Positions 40,308 to 47,401 of a DNA stretch of 48,952 nucleotides are shown here, piece after piece; position 1 is the first letter of the stretch, and the number at the start of each line of letters is the position of its first letter. Source of the DNA: Candidatus Woesearchaeota archaeon (GTDB lineage: Archaea; Nanobdellota; Nanobdellia; Woesearchaeales; ARS49). The position numbers were made by a program, and so were the translations under genes. The stretch is taken from NCBI GenBank assembly GCA_002687275.1, contig NYZT01000029.1:1-48952 (forward strand), read 5' to 3'. The notes under the pieces are model-generated. The model did no database searches. It was not told the DNA's origin and worked only from the letters and a program-made list of their open reading frames with translations.

Positions 40308-40541
40308 CTATCTGTTCCTTCTAGCTCTGAGACCAAAAAGCCCTATCGTGCTGGACAGGCTTTGCATGCTTAAGAGTAGCGTGGCTATGGCAAAGGCCCA
40401 CATGAGGTTCTTATCTGATAGCGCTTGTGACATGCCTCTGCTGAGATTGATGAGGTCAAACTGGTGGAGGAGGAAGAGAACGACGAGTATGAGTCCGCCT
40501 ACTCCGAGAAATAAACTGTTGGCTTCTACTTCGTCTGGCAT
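40308..40541 (-). CDS. small membrane protein, 77 aa
   Basis: Two transmembrane helices (LFLGVGGLILVVLFLL and WAFAIATLLLSMQSLS) joined by a short loop, with a basic C-terminus (LRARRNR). Not recognised. TATA element (gattatttaa, 40561-40570) lies 26 bp before the ATG at 40541. It is divided from smc by 31 bp that hold the smc TATA box. Confidence 0.62.
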   Translation of the reverse strand: MPDEVEANSLFLGVGGLILVVLFLLHQFDLINLSRGMSQALSDKNLMWAFAIATLLLSMQSLSSTIGLFGLRARRNR

Positions 40542-40562
40542 ACTCTTGTGCCAATACTTGGA

Positions 40563-41204
40563 TTATTTAAAAGTGTCGAGATTTTGCTGTTTGCTGGCCG
40601 CCACCATTTTTTTGTAGGGTGCCCAGCTTTTTCTGAACAAAGATGGGTGCTTGTCCCAGTATTTTTCTAAGAATATTTTTGTTTTTGGGTCTGAGGGATA
40701 GCCATTACCGAAGTCGATGCCTACCTTTTCTTTGAGTTTTGCTATGGCGTCGTCTCGTGTTACCTTGGCGATGATGCTTGCTCCAGAAACTTCTGGGTGG
40801 TTGAGGTCGGCCTTGTGCTCGAAGAGTATGTGTGTGGTCTTGTCCTGGACTCTTGCCTTGACGTAGTCTCCCCAGGCTTCGATGTTGGGGCTGGGGCAGT
40901 CCACGACCGCCTGTTTTGGTTGTAACTTGTTGAGTATCTCTGCGACTTTTTCTGCCTCCAACCAGTTCAGATTGCTCTCTCCTAGCACTGCTGCGTCTAT
41001 CTCTTCTGGTGACACTGTGACACAATACCATTCGCACTGCTGCTTGAGCTTGGGTGCTAGTTCTCTTCTTATGGCGTCTGTGAGTAGTTTGCTGTCCTTG
41101 ACGCCTAGATTTTCTAGCACGTCCTTGTCGTGGGTTTTCAGCCCGCACATGACCAAGGGGCCGATGACGGGTCCTCTTCCTGCTTCGTCAATACCACAAT
41201 ACAT
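40563..41204 (-). CDS. rnhB: ribonuclease HII
   Basis: Cleaves RNA in RNA-DNA hybrids and excises single ribonucleotides. 213 residues. Active-site acidic residues are D6 and E7 in MYCGIDEAGRGP, the Asp in VVDCPSP, and the last in HKADLNHPEVSGASIIAKVT. The ATG at 41204 is chosen over a longer frame because a TATA box (ggtttaaaaaacc, 41224-41236) is 26 bp upstream and the family begins GIDEAGRG. Confidence 0.95.
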   Translation of the reverse strand: MYCGIDEAGRGPVIGPLVMCGLKTHDKDVLENLGVKDSKLLTDAIRRELAPKLKQQCEWYCVTVSPEEIDAAVLGESNLNWLEAEKVAEILNKLQPKQAVVDCPSPNIEAWGDYVKARVQDKTTHILFEHKADLNHPEVSGASIIAKVTRDDAIAKLKEKVGIDFGNGYPSDPKTKIFLEKYWDKHPSLFRKSWAPYKKMVAASKQQNLDTFK

Positions 41205-41235
41205 GGTGTTGGGTACTAGAATCGGTTTTTTAAAC

Positions 41236-41592
41236 CTATGTGAAGAGCGGGGCGCGGCACTGGTTGCACCAGTTTGCATCATCTGAAAGTTTTACGCCGC
41301 ACTTCTGGCAGGTTATTTTGTCTCTAATCTCGAGCACTTGGACGAGGGAGTGTTTGAACAGGTCAAACAATTGGTTGACCGTCTTTACATCTGGATCCCT
41401 TTCGTCCTTTTGCGCGGTGATGAGGGCGACTAGGTTTGGCACCCAAGATGCTTTGCCCACAAACCACTTATTTGCTAGTTCGTTACAGATGGCCAAGGTT
41501 GTGAGGCTCTCTGCGAGTTCTGATTGCAAGTACTGAGCGTGGGACTTACGCATGAGGTTCAACAGCTGCTCTCTTGCTGTTTTTTTGTCCAT
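41236..41592 (-). CDS. helical protein with C-terminal zinc ribbon, 118 aa
   Basis: The C-terminus ITCQKCGVKLSDDANWCNQC is a CxxC...CxxC zinc ribbon; the preceding 90 residues are helical (ALITAQKDERDPDVKTVNQL). Not recognised by name. Similar small zinc-ribbon proteins are common in archaea and may bind nucleic acid or proteins. A TATA-like tctagtataact (41609-41620) precedes the ATG at 41592. Confidence 0.65.
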   Translation of the reverse strand: MDKKTAREQLLNLMRKSHAQYLQSELAESLTTLAICNELANKWFVGKASWVPNLVALITAQKDERDPDVKTVNQLFDLFKHSLVQVLEIRDKITCQKCGVKLSDDANWCNQCRAPLFT

Positions 41593-41664
41593 GTGGCGGG
41601 GGTGATTTTCTAGTATAACTATCTTATCAAAGCCTTTTTAAACTGTGTTCCTTTCTTTCTTGTT

Positions 41665-41739
41665 AGCGGGGTGGGGAAGTCTGGAGTTCCCGGGGGGCTC
41701 ATAACCCTCAGGTCGTTGGTTCAAATCCAACCCCCGCTA
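41665..41739 (+). tRNA. initiator tRNA-Met (anticodon CAU)
   Basis: 75 nt. Acceptor AGCGGGG pairs with CCCCGCT, giving the A1-U72 pair of archaeal initiators; anticodon loop CTCATAA; the anticodon stem has three consecutive G-C pairs next to the loop, the initiator hallmark. T arm contains GTTGG-TTCAAAT-CCAAC. Discriminator A; CCA not encoded. TATA box (ctttttaaac, 41634-41643) 26 bp upstream. Confidence 0.94.
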
Positions 41740-41757
41740 ACTTTTACAAAAAGTTAG
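41737..41757. terminator. hairpin directly after initiator tRNA-Met
   Basis: Perfect 9-bp inverted repeat CTAACTTTT-ACA-AAAAGTTAG beginning in the last three bases of the tRNA gene. It probably ends or processes the tRNA transcript. Not followed by a long T run. Confidence 0.5.
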
Positions 41758-41773
41758 GATCAAAAGTCCTTAA

Positions 41774-41793
41774 GGAGGATCTTGCGATCCTCC
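41774..41793. terminator. hairpin downstream of the ClpX-like gene
   Basis: Perfect 8-bp inverted repeat GGAGGATC-TTGC-GATCCTCC, lying between the ClpX-like gene's stop (41810) and the tRNA. Read on the minus strand it is followed by a short T-containing stretch (acttttgatcc), so it may terminate that gene. Intrinsic terminators of this type are uncommon among the tightly overlapped genes here. Confidence 0.45.
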
Positions 41794-41809
41794 GAAGACA
41801 AAAAGCTGG

Positions 41810-42772
41810 CTATACCTCAAGAATGCGTCTGGCATATCGTGCGTCTATCCTTCGTGATTTTCCACGATGGTCTTCCTGTTCGAATTCGAAGTTTTCCAGT
41901 AGTTCGTCAACGGCTGAGTTGATGCCTCTTGCGCCCTCCCCTGCCTCCATGGCGTACGCGATGATGTAGTTTCGTGCTCCGTTGGTAAAGGTTATGCCTA
42001 TGTCTAGCTCGTAGCTAAAGTATTCTATCATGCTATTCAGTTTTCCTTTTCTCAGGTCGAGGATGGATCGTAGCTGGCGTTCGTCTAAGGGGTTGGTGTG
42101 CACCATCCTTCCAAATCGGGCGAGGAATTCTGGCTTGAAGCCGTATTCTAGGAGGTCTTGTCGGGTGGCGTGAGCTAAGAGGTTTTCTGGAACGTCTTTT
42201 GGTTGTGTGAATCCAACGGGGGAACTGTACCGCTCGCGTACTATTTCTTCTAGGTCAACAAACGCGCCGGTAGCTACGCAGAGCATGTCGTGGGTTTTTA
42301 TATCGTAGATTTCTGTTCCTTCTGCGAACGCGATCACCTCATCTTGGAGGTCTTCCTCCATGTCTCGCTCGCCGCGCAGCCCTAGCTTGTCTATCTCGTC
42401 TATGTGAACGACCATGAATCGACCGTCGTCAGGATCGATGTCCTCAAAGCTGTCCATGAAGTTTGGGCCGGTGTGGCCTGAGCTGCTCTTGCCGGTCGCG
42501 GTCACTCGCCTGTAGGGAAGATTGCAATACTCGCAGAGCGTCTGCATCATGAGCGTTTTGCCAGACCCTGGAGGACCATACATTAGCGCGTTTGTTTTTG
42601 GCACGTCTGCGCCTCGTGCGCGCCTTGACTGCCGTGAGAAGAGCACGCATAACGATTTCATGGCTTCGTCCTGTCCTACGACGTGCTCCTTGAGCTTGGA
42701 GTAGAGAAATTTTGGTCGGAAGCCAGTTATTCTCTTTTTTTTCCTTACTTTCTTCTTGGCCTTTCTTGGCAT
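41810..42772 (-). CDS. ClpX/HslU-like AAA+ ATPase without zinc domain
   Basis: 320 residues. Lys/Arg-rich N-terminus (PRKAKKKVRKKKR), then AAA+ core: VVGQDEAMKSL, Walker A GPPGSGKT (66-73), Walker B HIDEIDK (123-129), sensor/arginine region with EFLARFGRMVHTN, C-terminal GARGINSAVDELL. This order matches ClpX, but the N-terminal zinc domain and the canonical GYVG pore loop and IGF loop are absent, and no ClpP gene is in the window. ClpX is rare in archaea, so it may be an unfoldase working alone or with another partner. TATA box (aagatataag, 42791-42800) gives ATG 42772. Confidence 0.85.
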   Translation of the reverse strand: MPRKAKKKVRKKKRITGFRPKFLYSKLKEHVVGQDEAMKSLCVLFSRQSRRARGADVPKTNALMYGPPGSGKTLMMQTLCEYCNLPYRRVTATGKSSSGHTGPNFMDSFEDIDPDDGRFMVVHIDEIDKLGLRGERDMEEDLQDEVIAFAEGTEIYDIKTHDMLCVATGAFVDLEEIVRERYSSPVGFTQPKDVPENLLAHATRQDLLEYGFKPEFLARFGRMVHTNPLDERQLRSILDLRKGKLNSMIEYFSYELDIGITFTNGARNYIIAYAMEAGEGARGINSAVDELLENFEFEQEDHRGKSRRIDARYARRILEV

Positions 42773-42845
42773 GAGGGGAATGTGTGCGCCTAAGATATAA
42801 GCATTCCGCATCATTTTTAAACTACCGCTGCCATTATGCGTATAT

Positions 42846-42930
42846 GCCGCGGTGGCACAGTCTGGTTACTGCGTGAGATTGCTAATCTCATTTCCTTCGG
42901 GATTCCCCGGTTCAAATCCGGGCCGCGGCG
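42846..42930 (+). tRNA. tRNA-Ser (anticodon GCU)
   Basis: 85 nt with a long variable arm. Acceptor GCCGCGG pairs with CCGCGGC; anticodon stem TGAGA/TCTCA with loop TTGCTAA, giving GCU; T arm CCCGG-TTCAAAT-CCGGG; discriminator G, as required for serine. No encoded CCA. TATA box (tttttaaact, 42814-42823) 27 bp upstream. The next base after the discriminator begins the TTG of the following gene. Confidence 0.95.
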
Positions 42931-43290
42931 TTGAAAACAGTATTGGTGGTAGGACATTGCACGAGGGACGGTCTGCTATTAGAAAATATGGCGCGTCAGG
43001 CGGGTGCACGTACTGTGGACTTACAAACGTGGGGTGAGGCACAGACATACATCGAGCGGGGGAAACCTGCGGATTTGTACCTAGTAAATGCTTTGCTGAC
43101 TGCCAACGGTGAGCATGGAGTAGAACTCATTGGGGATGTGCGACAATTGCGGAGGGAAGCAAAGTGTATGCTTGTTTCAGAATATGAAGATGACCAAGAA
43201 ATCGCAGAAACACAGGGGGCCATCCCTGGTTTTGGCAAGGACGAGTCGCGAGTAACTATCCAGGAAAAGATCCGAGCGGCCCTTCAGTAA
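42931..43290 (+). CDS. pseudo-receiver domain protein fused transcriptionally to tRNA-Ser
   Basis: 119 residues with the beta/alpha order of a CheY-like receiver: KTVLVVGHCTRDGLLLENMA, then PADLYLVNALLTANGEHGVE and a late PGFGKDES. The usual phosphoacceptor Asp is Asn (VNALL) and the acidic pocket residues are missing, so it should not be phosphorylated. The TTG at 42931 is the first base after the tRNA and includes the first beta strand; an ATG at 42988 would cut that strand off. No TATA lies 25-27 bp before either start, so the mRNA likely comes from 3' processing of the tRNA transcript. Confidence 0.72.
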   Translation: MKTVLVVGHCTRDGLLLENMARQAGARTVDLQTWGEAQTYIERGKPADLYLVNALLTANGEHGVELIGDVRQLRREAKCMLVSEYEDDQEIAETQGAIPGFGKDESRVTIQEKIRAALQ

Positions 43291-43322
43291 CACTTTTATA
43301 CCGCGATCTTTCTTGTCTTGTA

Positions 43323-43538
43323 ATGAGCGTAGGATTGAACCGACCTGGAGATCTGAGAGATGAGGTGAACAAGCTGGACGAGGCTGTGCGTGTCGCAGAC
43401 ACGCCCGGACCTACAGAGGGTCAAAAGGTGAAGAGTCTGGCAAAGCAAATGCTCTTCTGGCTCGTTATCGCCGTCGTTGCTCTAGGCGCGATGTACTATT
43501 TTGCCAAGCCGTTTATCGCAGATCTAGGACTCTTGTAA
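43323..43538 (+). CDS. small single-pass membrane protein, 71 aa
   Basis: A polar N-terminal half (NRPGDLRDEVNKLDEAVRVA) and a C-terminal transmembrane helix (MLFWLVIAVVALGAMYYFA) with a tail facing out. Not recognised; could be a tail-anchored regulator. TATA box (cttttatacc, 43293-43302) is 25 bp before the ATG. Its 3' end overlaps the convergent zinc-ribbon protein gene by 15 nt. Confidence 0.65.
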   Translation: MSVGLNRPGDLRDEVNKLDEAVRVADTPGPTEGQKVKSLAKQMLFWLVIAVVALGAMYYFAKPFIADLGLL

Positions 43539-43667
43539 TAGTTCAGCGGTTGTCTTTGGCTTGAACTCGACTATCTGTGAAGAGGCACACATGGGGCACA
43601 TTTTTGGCATCTCTTTTCGTAAGAATGCGTAGTGGCAGTGCATGCAGTAGAACCTTTCTTTGGTCAT
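43524..43667 (-). CDS. small zinc-ribbon protein, 47 aa
   Basis: Sequence MTKERFYCMHCHYAFLRKEM then CPMCAS: C8/C11 and C24/C27 form a rubredoxin-like or zinc-ribbon knuckle pair. The C-terminus is charged. Probably a nucleic-acid- or protein-binding zinc knuckle; not assigned to a family. The ATG at 43667 has a TATA box (gtatttatatg, 43690-43700) 26-28 bp upstream. Overlaps the convergent small membrane protein gene. Confidence 0.68.
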   Translation of the reverse strand: MTKERFYCMHCHYAFLRKEMPKMCPMCASSQIVEFKPKTTAELLQES

Positions 43668-43699
43668 GAAAAATCCGAAGAGCCACCGGTATTTATATG

Positions 43700-43984
43700 T
43701 TACGTTGAGTAGTACGCAACGCAGAATTCTACCGCGCCTCTTTCATCATCCACACAGCTCTTCACCTCGGGGAAGGAGCAGAAGTTGACAGGAGCTGCTA
43801 GAACGTCCTCATCAGCATAGTCTTCATACAGTTGCTGGGCGTTGTCCACGATGCAAGCGCTTTCGTACGTGTCAAACACGGCAACCTTGTACCCGGTTGT
43901 CTGTCCTTGGAGGTTGAGGCCGACAAGGCCGACGGCTAGCAAGCCTACCACCAAGAGTACGATGCTTGCGTGATGTTCGCTCAT
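43700..43984 (-). CDS. hypothetical exported protein with signal anchor, 94 aa
   Basis: A hydrophobic helix near the N-terminus (SIVLLVVGLLAVGLVGLNLQ) followed by a soluble part with cysteines in CIVDNA, FCSFPEVKSC and FCVAYYST, likely disulfide-bonded outside the cell. Not recognised. The ATG at 43984 is chosen over upstream TTG and ATG codons because the TATA box (cttaaataag, 44007-44016) is 26 bp away. Its promoter mirrors that of the divergent transglutaminase-like gene. Confidence 0.65.
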   Translation of the reverse strand: MSEHHASIVLLVVGLLAVGLVGLNLQGQTTGYKVAVFDTYESACIVDNAQQLYEDYADEDVLAAPVNFCSFPEVKSCVDDERGAVEFCVAYYST

Positions 43985-44007
43985 ACCTGGCATGTCAAAG
44001 TCCAAGC

Positions 44008-44034
44008 TTAAATAAGTTTCCCAAGATTATTTAA
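44008..44034. promoter_or_regulatory. mirrored TATA boxes TTAAATAA / TTATTTAA
   Basis: Exact 8-bp inverted copies (44008-44015 and 44027-44034) 11 bp apart. The first serves the minus-strand exported protein (start 43984), the second the plus-strand transglutaminase-like gene (start 44057), each about 26 bp from its start. Confidence 0.55.
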
Positions 44035-44056
44035 ATCAGACAGCGTACGCTCGTCC

Positions 44057-46012
44057 ATGAGGTGGCTGTTATTCCTACTGCTCGTACCTGGCGTGCTAGC
44101 ACTAGAGGATGATCTCTTTACGAGAAGCCGGGCCACGATTGACATCAACCTAACGGGATCTGTTGGCGTGGACAAGGTGGGGTATGCTCGACTAGACTTT
44201 TTGACCGTAGACCTGGCCTTTGTTCCCAAGAATGATCCGGGACAGCTAGTGCGCTCGTTGGTGCCTAACCGGCCAGCGCAGGTCTTCACAGATAAGGTGC
44301 GTTACACGTGGGACAATCCAAAGGAAACTAACTTTGAGTATGGTGCCGCGGCAACCGTACAGACCTCCAGCCTTGGCCAGGTGTACAGCCCTGTGCCCTA
44401 CCCTTTTGACATTCGCAAGGTGCCTGTAACATTCAGAAAATACCTACAATCTACCTCGTTGGTGGATAGCAACCACCCTTCTGTCCAAGAGGTGGCGAGA
44501 GAGCTGCGCGAGGGAGAGACAGAGATGTGGAGCCTGGTTAGTAAGGCTGCTATCTGGGTGCGAGACAACGTCCAGTACAATCTTTCCACGCTCAACGTGC
44601 CTGCCTCTAAGTCTGCTTCATGGGTGTTGAGCACGAGAAGCGGGGTGTGCGCAGAGCTAACAACCTTATTTGTTGGGCTGATGAGAAACATGGGCATCCC
44701 GGCCCGATTCGTGAGCGGCGTGGCGTACACAAATTCTGATCTTTTCCCACTAAAATGGGGGGGCCATGCCTGGGCAGAGGTGTTCTTCCCTGACTATGGA
44801 TGGATACCGTTTGACGTCACGTTTGGTGAGTTCGGCTGGATCAATCCTGGCCATGTCAAAACCTTGACGAGCCTAGACACAACAGATCCCAGCACGAGAT
44901 TCAAATGGAAGGGGACAGGCGTCCAGCTACGCCTAAAACCCTTGACTATCGAAGCGAGCGTGAGGAGTCTTGGCCCTAAGGACGCTCCGTTTGTGGACTT
45001 AGACATGCGCGTGGCAAAAAACCGGGTGGGTCCGGGATCGTATAGTTTGTTAGTGATTGACATAGAAAACAACCGAAACATCTACCAGACCGTGGAGCTC
45101 AAGATGGCCAAGGTAAAAGAATTGCGGCCCCTTGAGGAGAGAAAGTACGCCATTCTTCCTCCGCGAGGCAAGCAAACCGTGTTCTGGGCGGTCAAGGTCA
45201 CCGAAGACTTGCTAAAAGGATTCCAATATGCCATCCCCTTGTATGTGTACACCGTCCATAACGAGACCGTGGAGACCACGCTGTCTGCCTCAGAAGAAGG
45301 CTACGTGTACGGGTTTAACGATATAACCAAAGAACAAGCGTTGCTGAAAGAGGAGTCAGACAAAAAACTCAGCGGGGACGTACAGTTTATGTGCATACCA
45401 GAGAAGCCCTTTGTCTATAAGTACGAAACAACCGCTGTCAAGTGCACGTTCAGCACGCCTAACGATCTAGGTGAGATGAGTCTGTGCGTGCAGCAATGCA
45501 CGCCTTGGAAGGGCACGCTCATGAGCGTTCCCTTATACTTCACCAAGGCAGGCTTCCAAGAGATAACCGCGACCTTACGCGGGGAGGACGTCACGAGAAG
45601 TTCACGCATCATGCTAGAGATGCTAGACACGCCAGCCATAAACGTGGCGGACATCTCCCCTCCAACTGAGGTGAGCTTTGGGGAGCAAAAAGATCTTTCC
45701 CTGACCCTCGAAAAAACAAGCTTTGCCAAGCCCGAAAACGTCAAAGTGGTGCTGTCCTGGTCTGGTCACTCCCAGGTTATCGACATAGAAAAGCTCGGTG
45801 TTGACCAGCCCTTACTCTTCACCATTGCAGGAGAGAGTCTGAACCGAAAACGAACGCTGCTCAACCTAGACATCACTTGGGAGGACAAGAACGGCAAGCA
45901 GTACGACCACCATGACAAGTTCCTCGTCCACACCACCGACGTACGGTTCTACCAACACTTCCTGCTGTTCTTCCGAGACTTCTTCAGAAGCGTTGGAGAA
46001 GTGTTTAGCTAG
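44057..46012 (+). CDS. secreted transglutaminase-like protein with C-terminal membrane anchor region
   Basis: 651 residues. Signal peptide (LLFLLLVPGVLALEDD), an N-terminal beta domain, then the transglutaminase-like core with C198 in SGVCAELTTLFVGLM, H237 in GGHAWAEVFFPD and D253 in IPFDVTFGE, the Cys-His-Asp triad. Three further beta-rich domains follow (Ig-like, e.g. EITATLRGEDVTRSSRIM), ending FQHFLLFFRDFFR-like aromatic residues that may sit at the membrane. Function may be protein cross-linking or proteolysis on the cell surface. TATA box (attatttaaat, 44026-44036) gives a leaderless ATG. Confidence 0.85.
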   Translation: MRWLLFLLLVPGVLALEDDLFTRSRATIDINLTGSVGVDKVGYARLDFLTVDLAFVPKNDPGQLVRSLVPNRPAQVFTDKVRYTWDNPKETNFEYGAAATVQTSSLGQVYSPVPYPFDIRKVPVTFRKYLQSTSLVDSNHPSVQEVARELREGETEMWSLVSKAAIWVRDNVQYNLSTLNVPASKSASWVLSTRSGVCAELTTLFVGLMRNMGIPARFVSGVAYTNSDLFPLKWGGHAWAEVFFPDYGWIPFDVTFGEFGWINPGHVKTLTSLDTTDPSTRFKWKGTGVQLRLKPLTIEASVRSLGPKDAPFVDLDMRVAKNRVGPGSYSLLVIDIENNRNIYQTVELKMAKVKELRPLEERKYAILPPRGKQTVFWAVKVTEDLLKGFQYAIPLYVYTVHNETVETTLSASEEGYVYGFNDITKEQALLKEESDKKLSGDVQFMCIPEKPFVYKYETTAVKCTFSTPNDLGEMSLCVQQCTPWKGTLMSVPLYFTKAGFQEITATLRGEDVTRSSRIMLEMLDTPAINVADISPPTEVSFGEQKDLSLTLEKTSFAKPENVKVVLSWSGHSQVIDIEKLGVDQPLLFTIAGESLNRKRTLLNLDITWEDKNGKQYDHHDKFLVHTTDVRFYQHFLLFFRDFFRSVGEVFS

Positions 46013-46042
46013 GTTTATAAGTCATGCTTAGACATAACCGCT

Positions 46043-47368
46043 ATGGGGTTATCTGTAGCTAAGTGGGGAGGCAGTTCGCTATCCACCCAACAAAAAATTC
46101 TCGAGGCTCAAAAGGTTATGGCGGCTGATGGTAGCCGAAGAGTGGTCGTGGTCAGCGCTGCTGGCACTAGTGAGGAGCACACGATCAAGCTCACCGATGA
46201 TTGTTACGCACTAGCTGCCGAATCCGATACAGCGGCAATGGGTCTGAAAGTGGAGGCCATTATTGCGCGGTACGAAGCAATCTATCCTGGCCAGAACATG
46301 GACGGGATAAAGAAGGAATTAGAGTCCCGTCTTGATGTTGAGTTTCCTACCCGTGCCCTAAGAACAGAAGCGATAGCTGCATGGGGGGACGAGGCACAAG
46401 CGCACCTGTTTGCGGAATTATCCGAGCGTATCTACGCCGACCCTGCCAACTTCTTGCGAGTGGCCGAGGTTCGTGGTCGTATAGCTGTGCTCCCAGAGAG
46501 CTACGACATGATGGCAAAGTTTTTCAGCGATGGTGAGTTTGTCGCACCAGGATTCTCTGGCCGCACGGTAGACGGAATCATCCGCACCTTAGGCAGAAGC
46601 GGCTCTGACCGAACACAGATGGAAATAGGCGCAGGCCTCAACGCCGACGTGTGCGAAAACTTTACCGATCAGCTAGGGGTCTACACTGCCGATCCGAGAC
46701 TAGTTGAGAACGCCACGCTTATCTCTGAGATAACCTACGACGAAATGAGAGACCTTGCCCTAGGAGCAGGCATCATCCACGCCCAAGCCCTACACCCAGT
46801 AAAAAAGAAAGGCATTCCTGTTCACGTACGAAGTGCGAGCGAGCCAAACCTCGAAGGAACCCTCGTCGTGTATGACCGCCAGGCAGATCCTGACCGAGCG
46901 ATTGTTGGGGCTGCATGCAAGACAGGTTATTGTTCAGTGGACATCTCCCAAGATGGCATGAATGACCAGGTAGGTGTGTTGGCAGACGTTACAAGAGTGT
47001 TCAAAGATCAAGGTATCTCTATTGAGTTTCCCACATCGGGCATTGACGACTTTTCCTTAGTGTTCCACCAAGACCAGCTTACAGGACGCGCACCCCTTAA
47101 CACCCTCTACAAGGCACTGGTCAAGGGAGGACTTCTAGAAATGGACGACATCTCGTTCCAAGATAACATGGCTTGTGTCGTGGTGGCAGGCAAAGGACTC
47201 GTGGGCAGAAGAGGAACCCTCGCAGAGATCATGGGAACTCTTGGTGATACAGGAATCAACGTTCGTTTTGTCTCTCAAGGACCAAAAGAACGATGCATCG
47301 TCATGGGTACTGACGCAGACAAGGGACCGCTTGCACTAAGGACCCTCCACGCCGCCTACCTCGAGTAA
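46043..47368 (+). CDS. lysC: aspartate kinase
   Basis: Phosphorylates aspartate, the first step towards lysine, threonine and methionine. 441 residues. The amino-acid-kinase core begins SVAKWGGSS (KWGGSS instead of the usual KFGGTS) and has VVVVSAAGTS, then FSGRTVDGIIRTLGRSGSD; C-terminal ACT domains (GVLADVTRVFKDQGISIEFP; RRGTLAEIMGTLGDTGINVR) imply allosteric feedback control. No other pathway gene is adjacent, so it may supply a single pathway or have been acquired alone. TATA box (gtttataag, 46013-46021) 26 bp before the ATG. Confidence 0.92.
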   Translation: MGLSVAKWGGSSLSTQQKILEAQKVMAADGSRRVVVVSAAGTSEEHTIKLTDDCYALAAESDTAAMGLKVEAIIARYEAIYPGQNMDGIKKELESRLDVEFPTRALRTEAIAAWGDEAQAHLFAELSERIYADPANFLRVAEVRGRIAVLPESYDMMAKFFSDGEFVAPGFSGRTVDGIIRTLGRSGSDRTQMEIGAGLNADVCENFTDQLGVYTADPRLVENATLISEITYDEMRDLALGAGIIHAQALHPVKKKGIPVHVRSASEPNLEGTLVVYDRQADPDRAIVGAACKTGYCSVDISQDGMNDQVGVLADVTRVFKDQGISIEFPTSGIDDFSLVFHQDQLTGRAPLNTLYKALVKGGLLEMDDISFQDNMACVVVAGKGLVGRRGTLAEIMGTLGDTGINVRFVSQGPKERCIVMGTDADKGPLALRTLHAAYLE

Positions 47369-47401
47369 ATCTTTATAAACACAGCACGCCCTGCATCGTA
47401 C

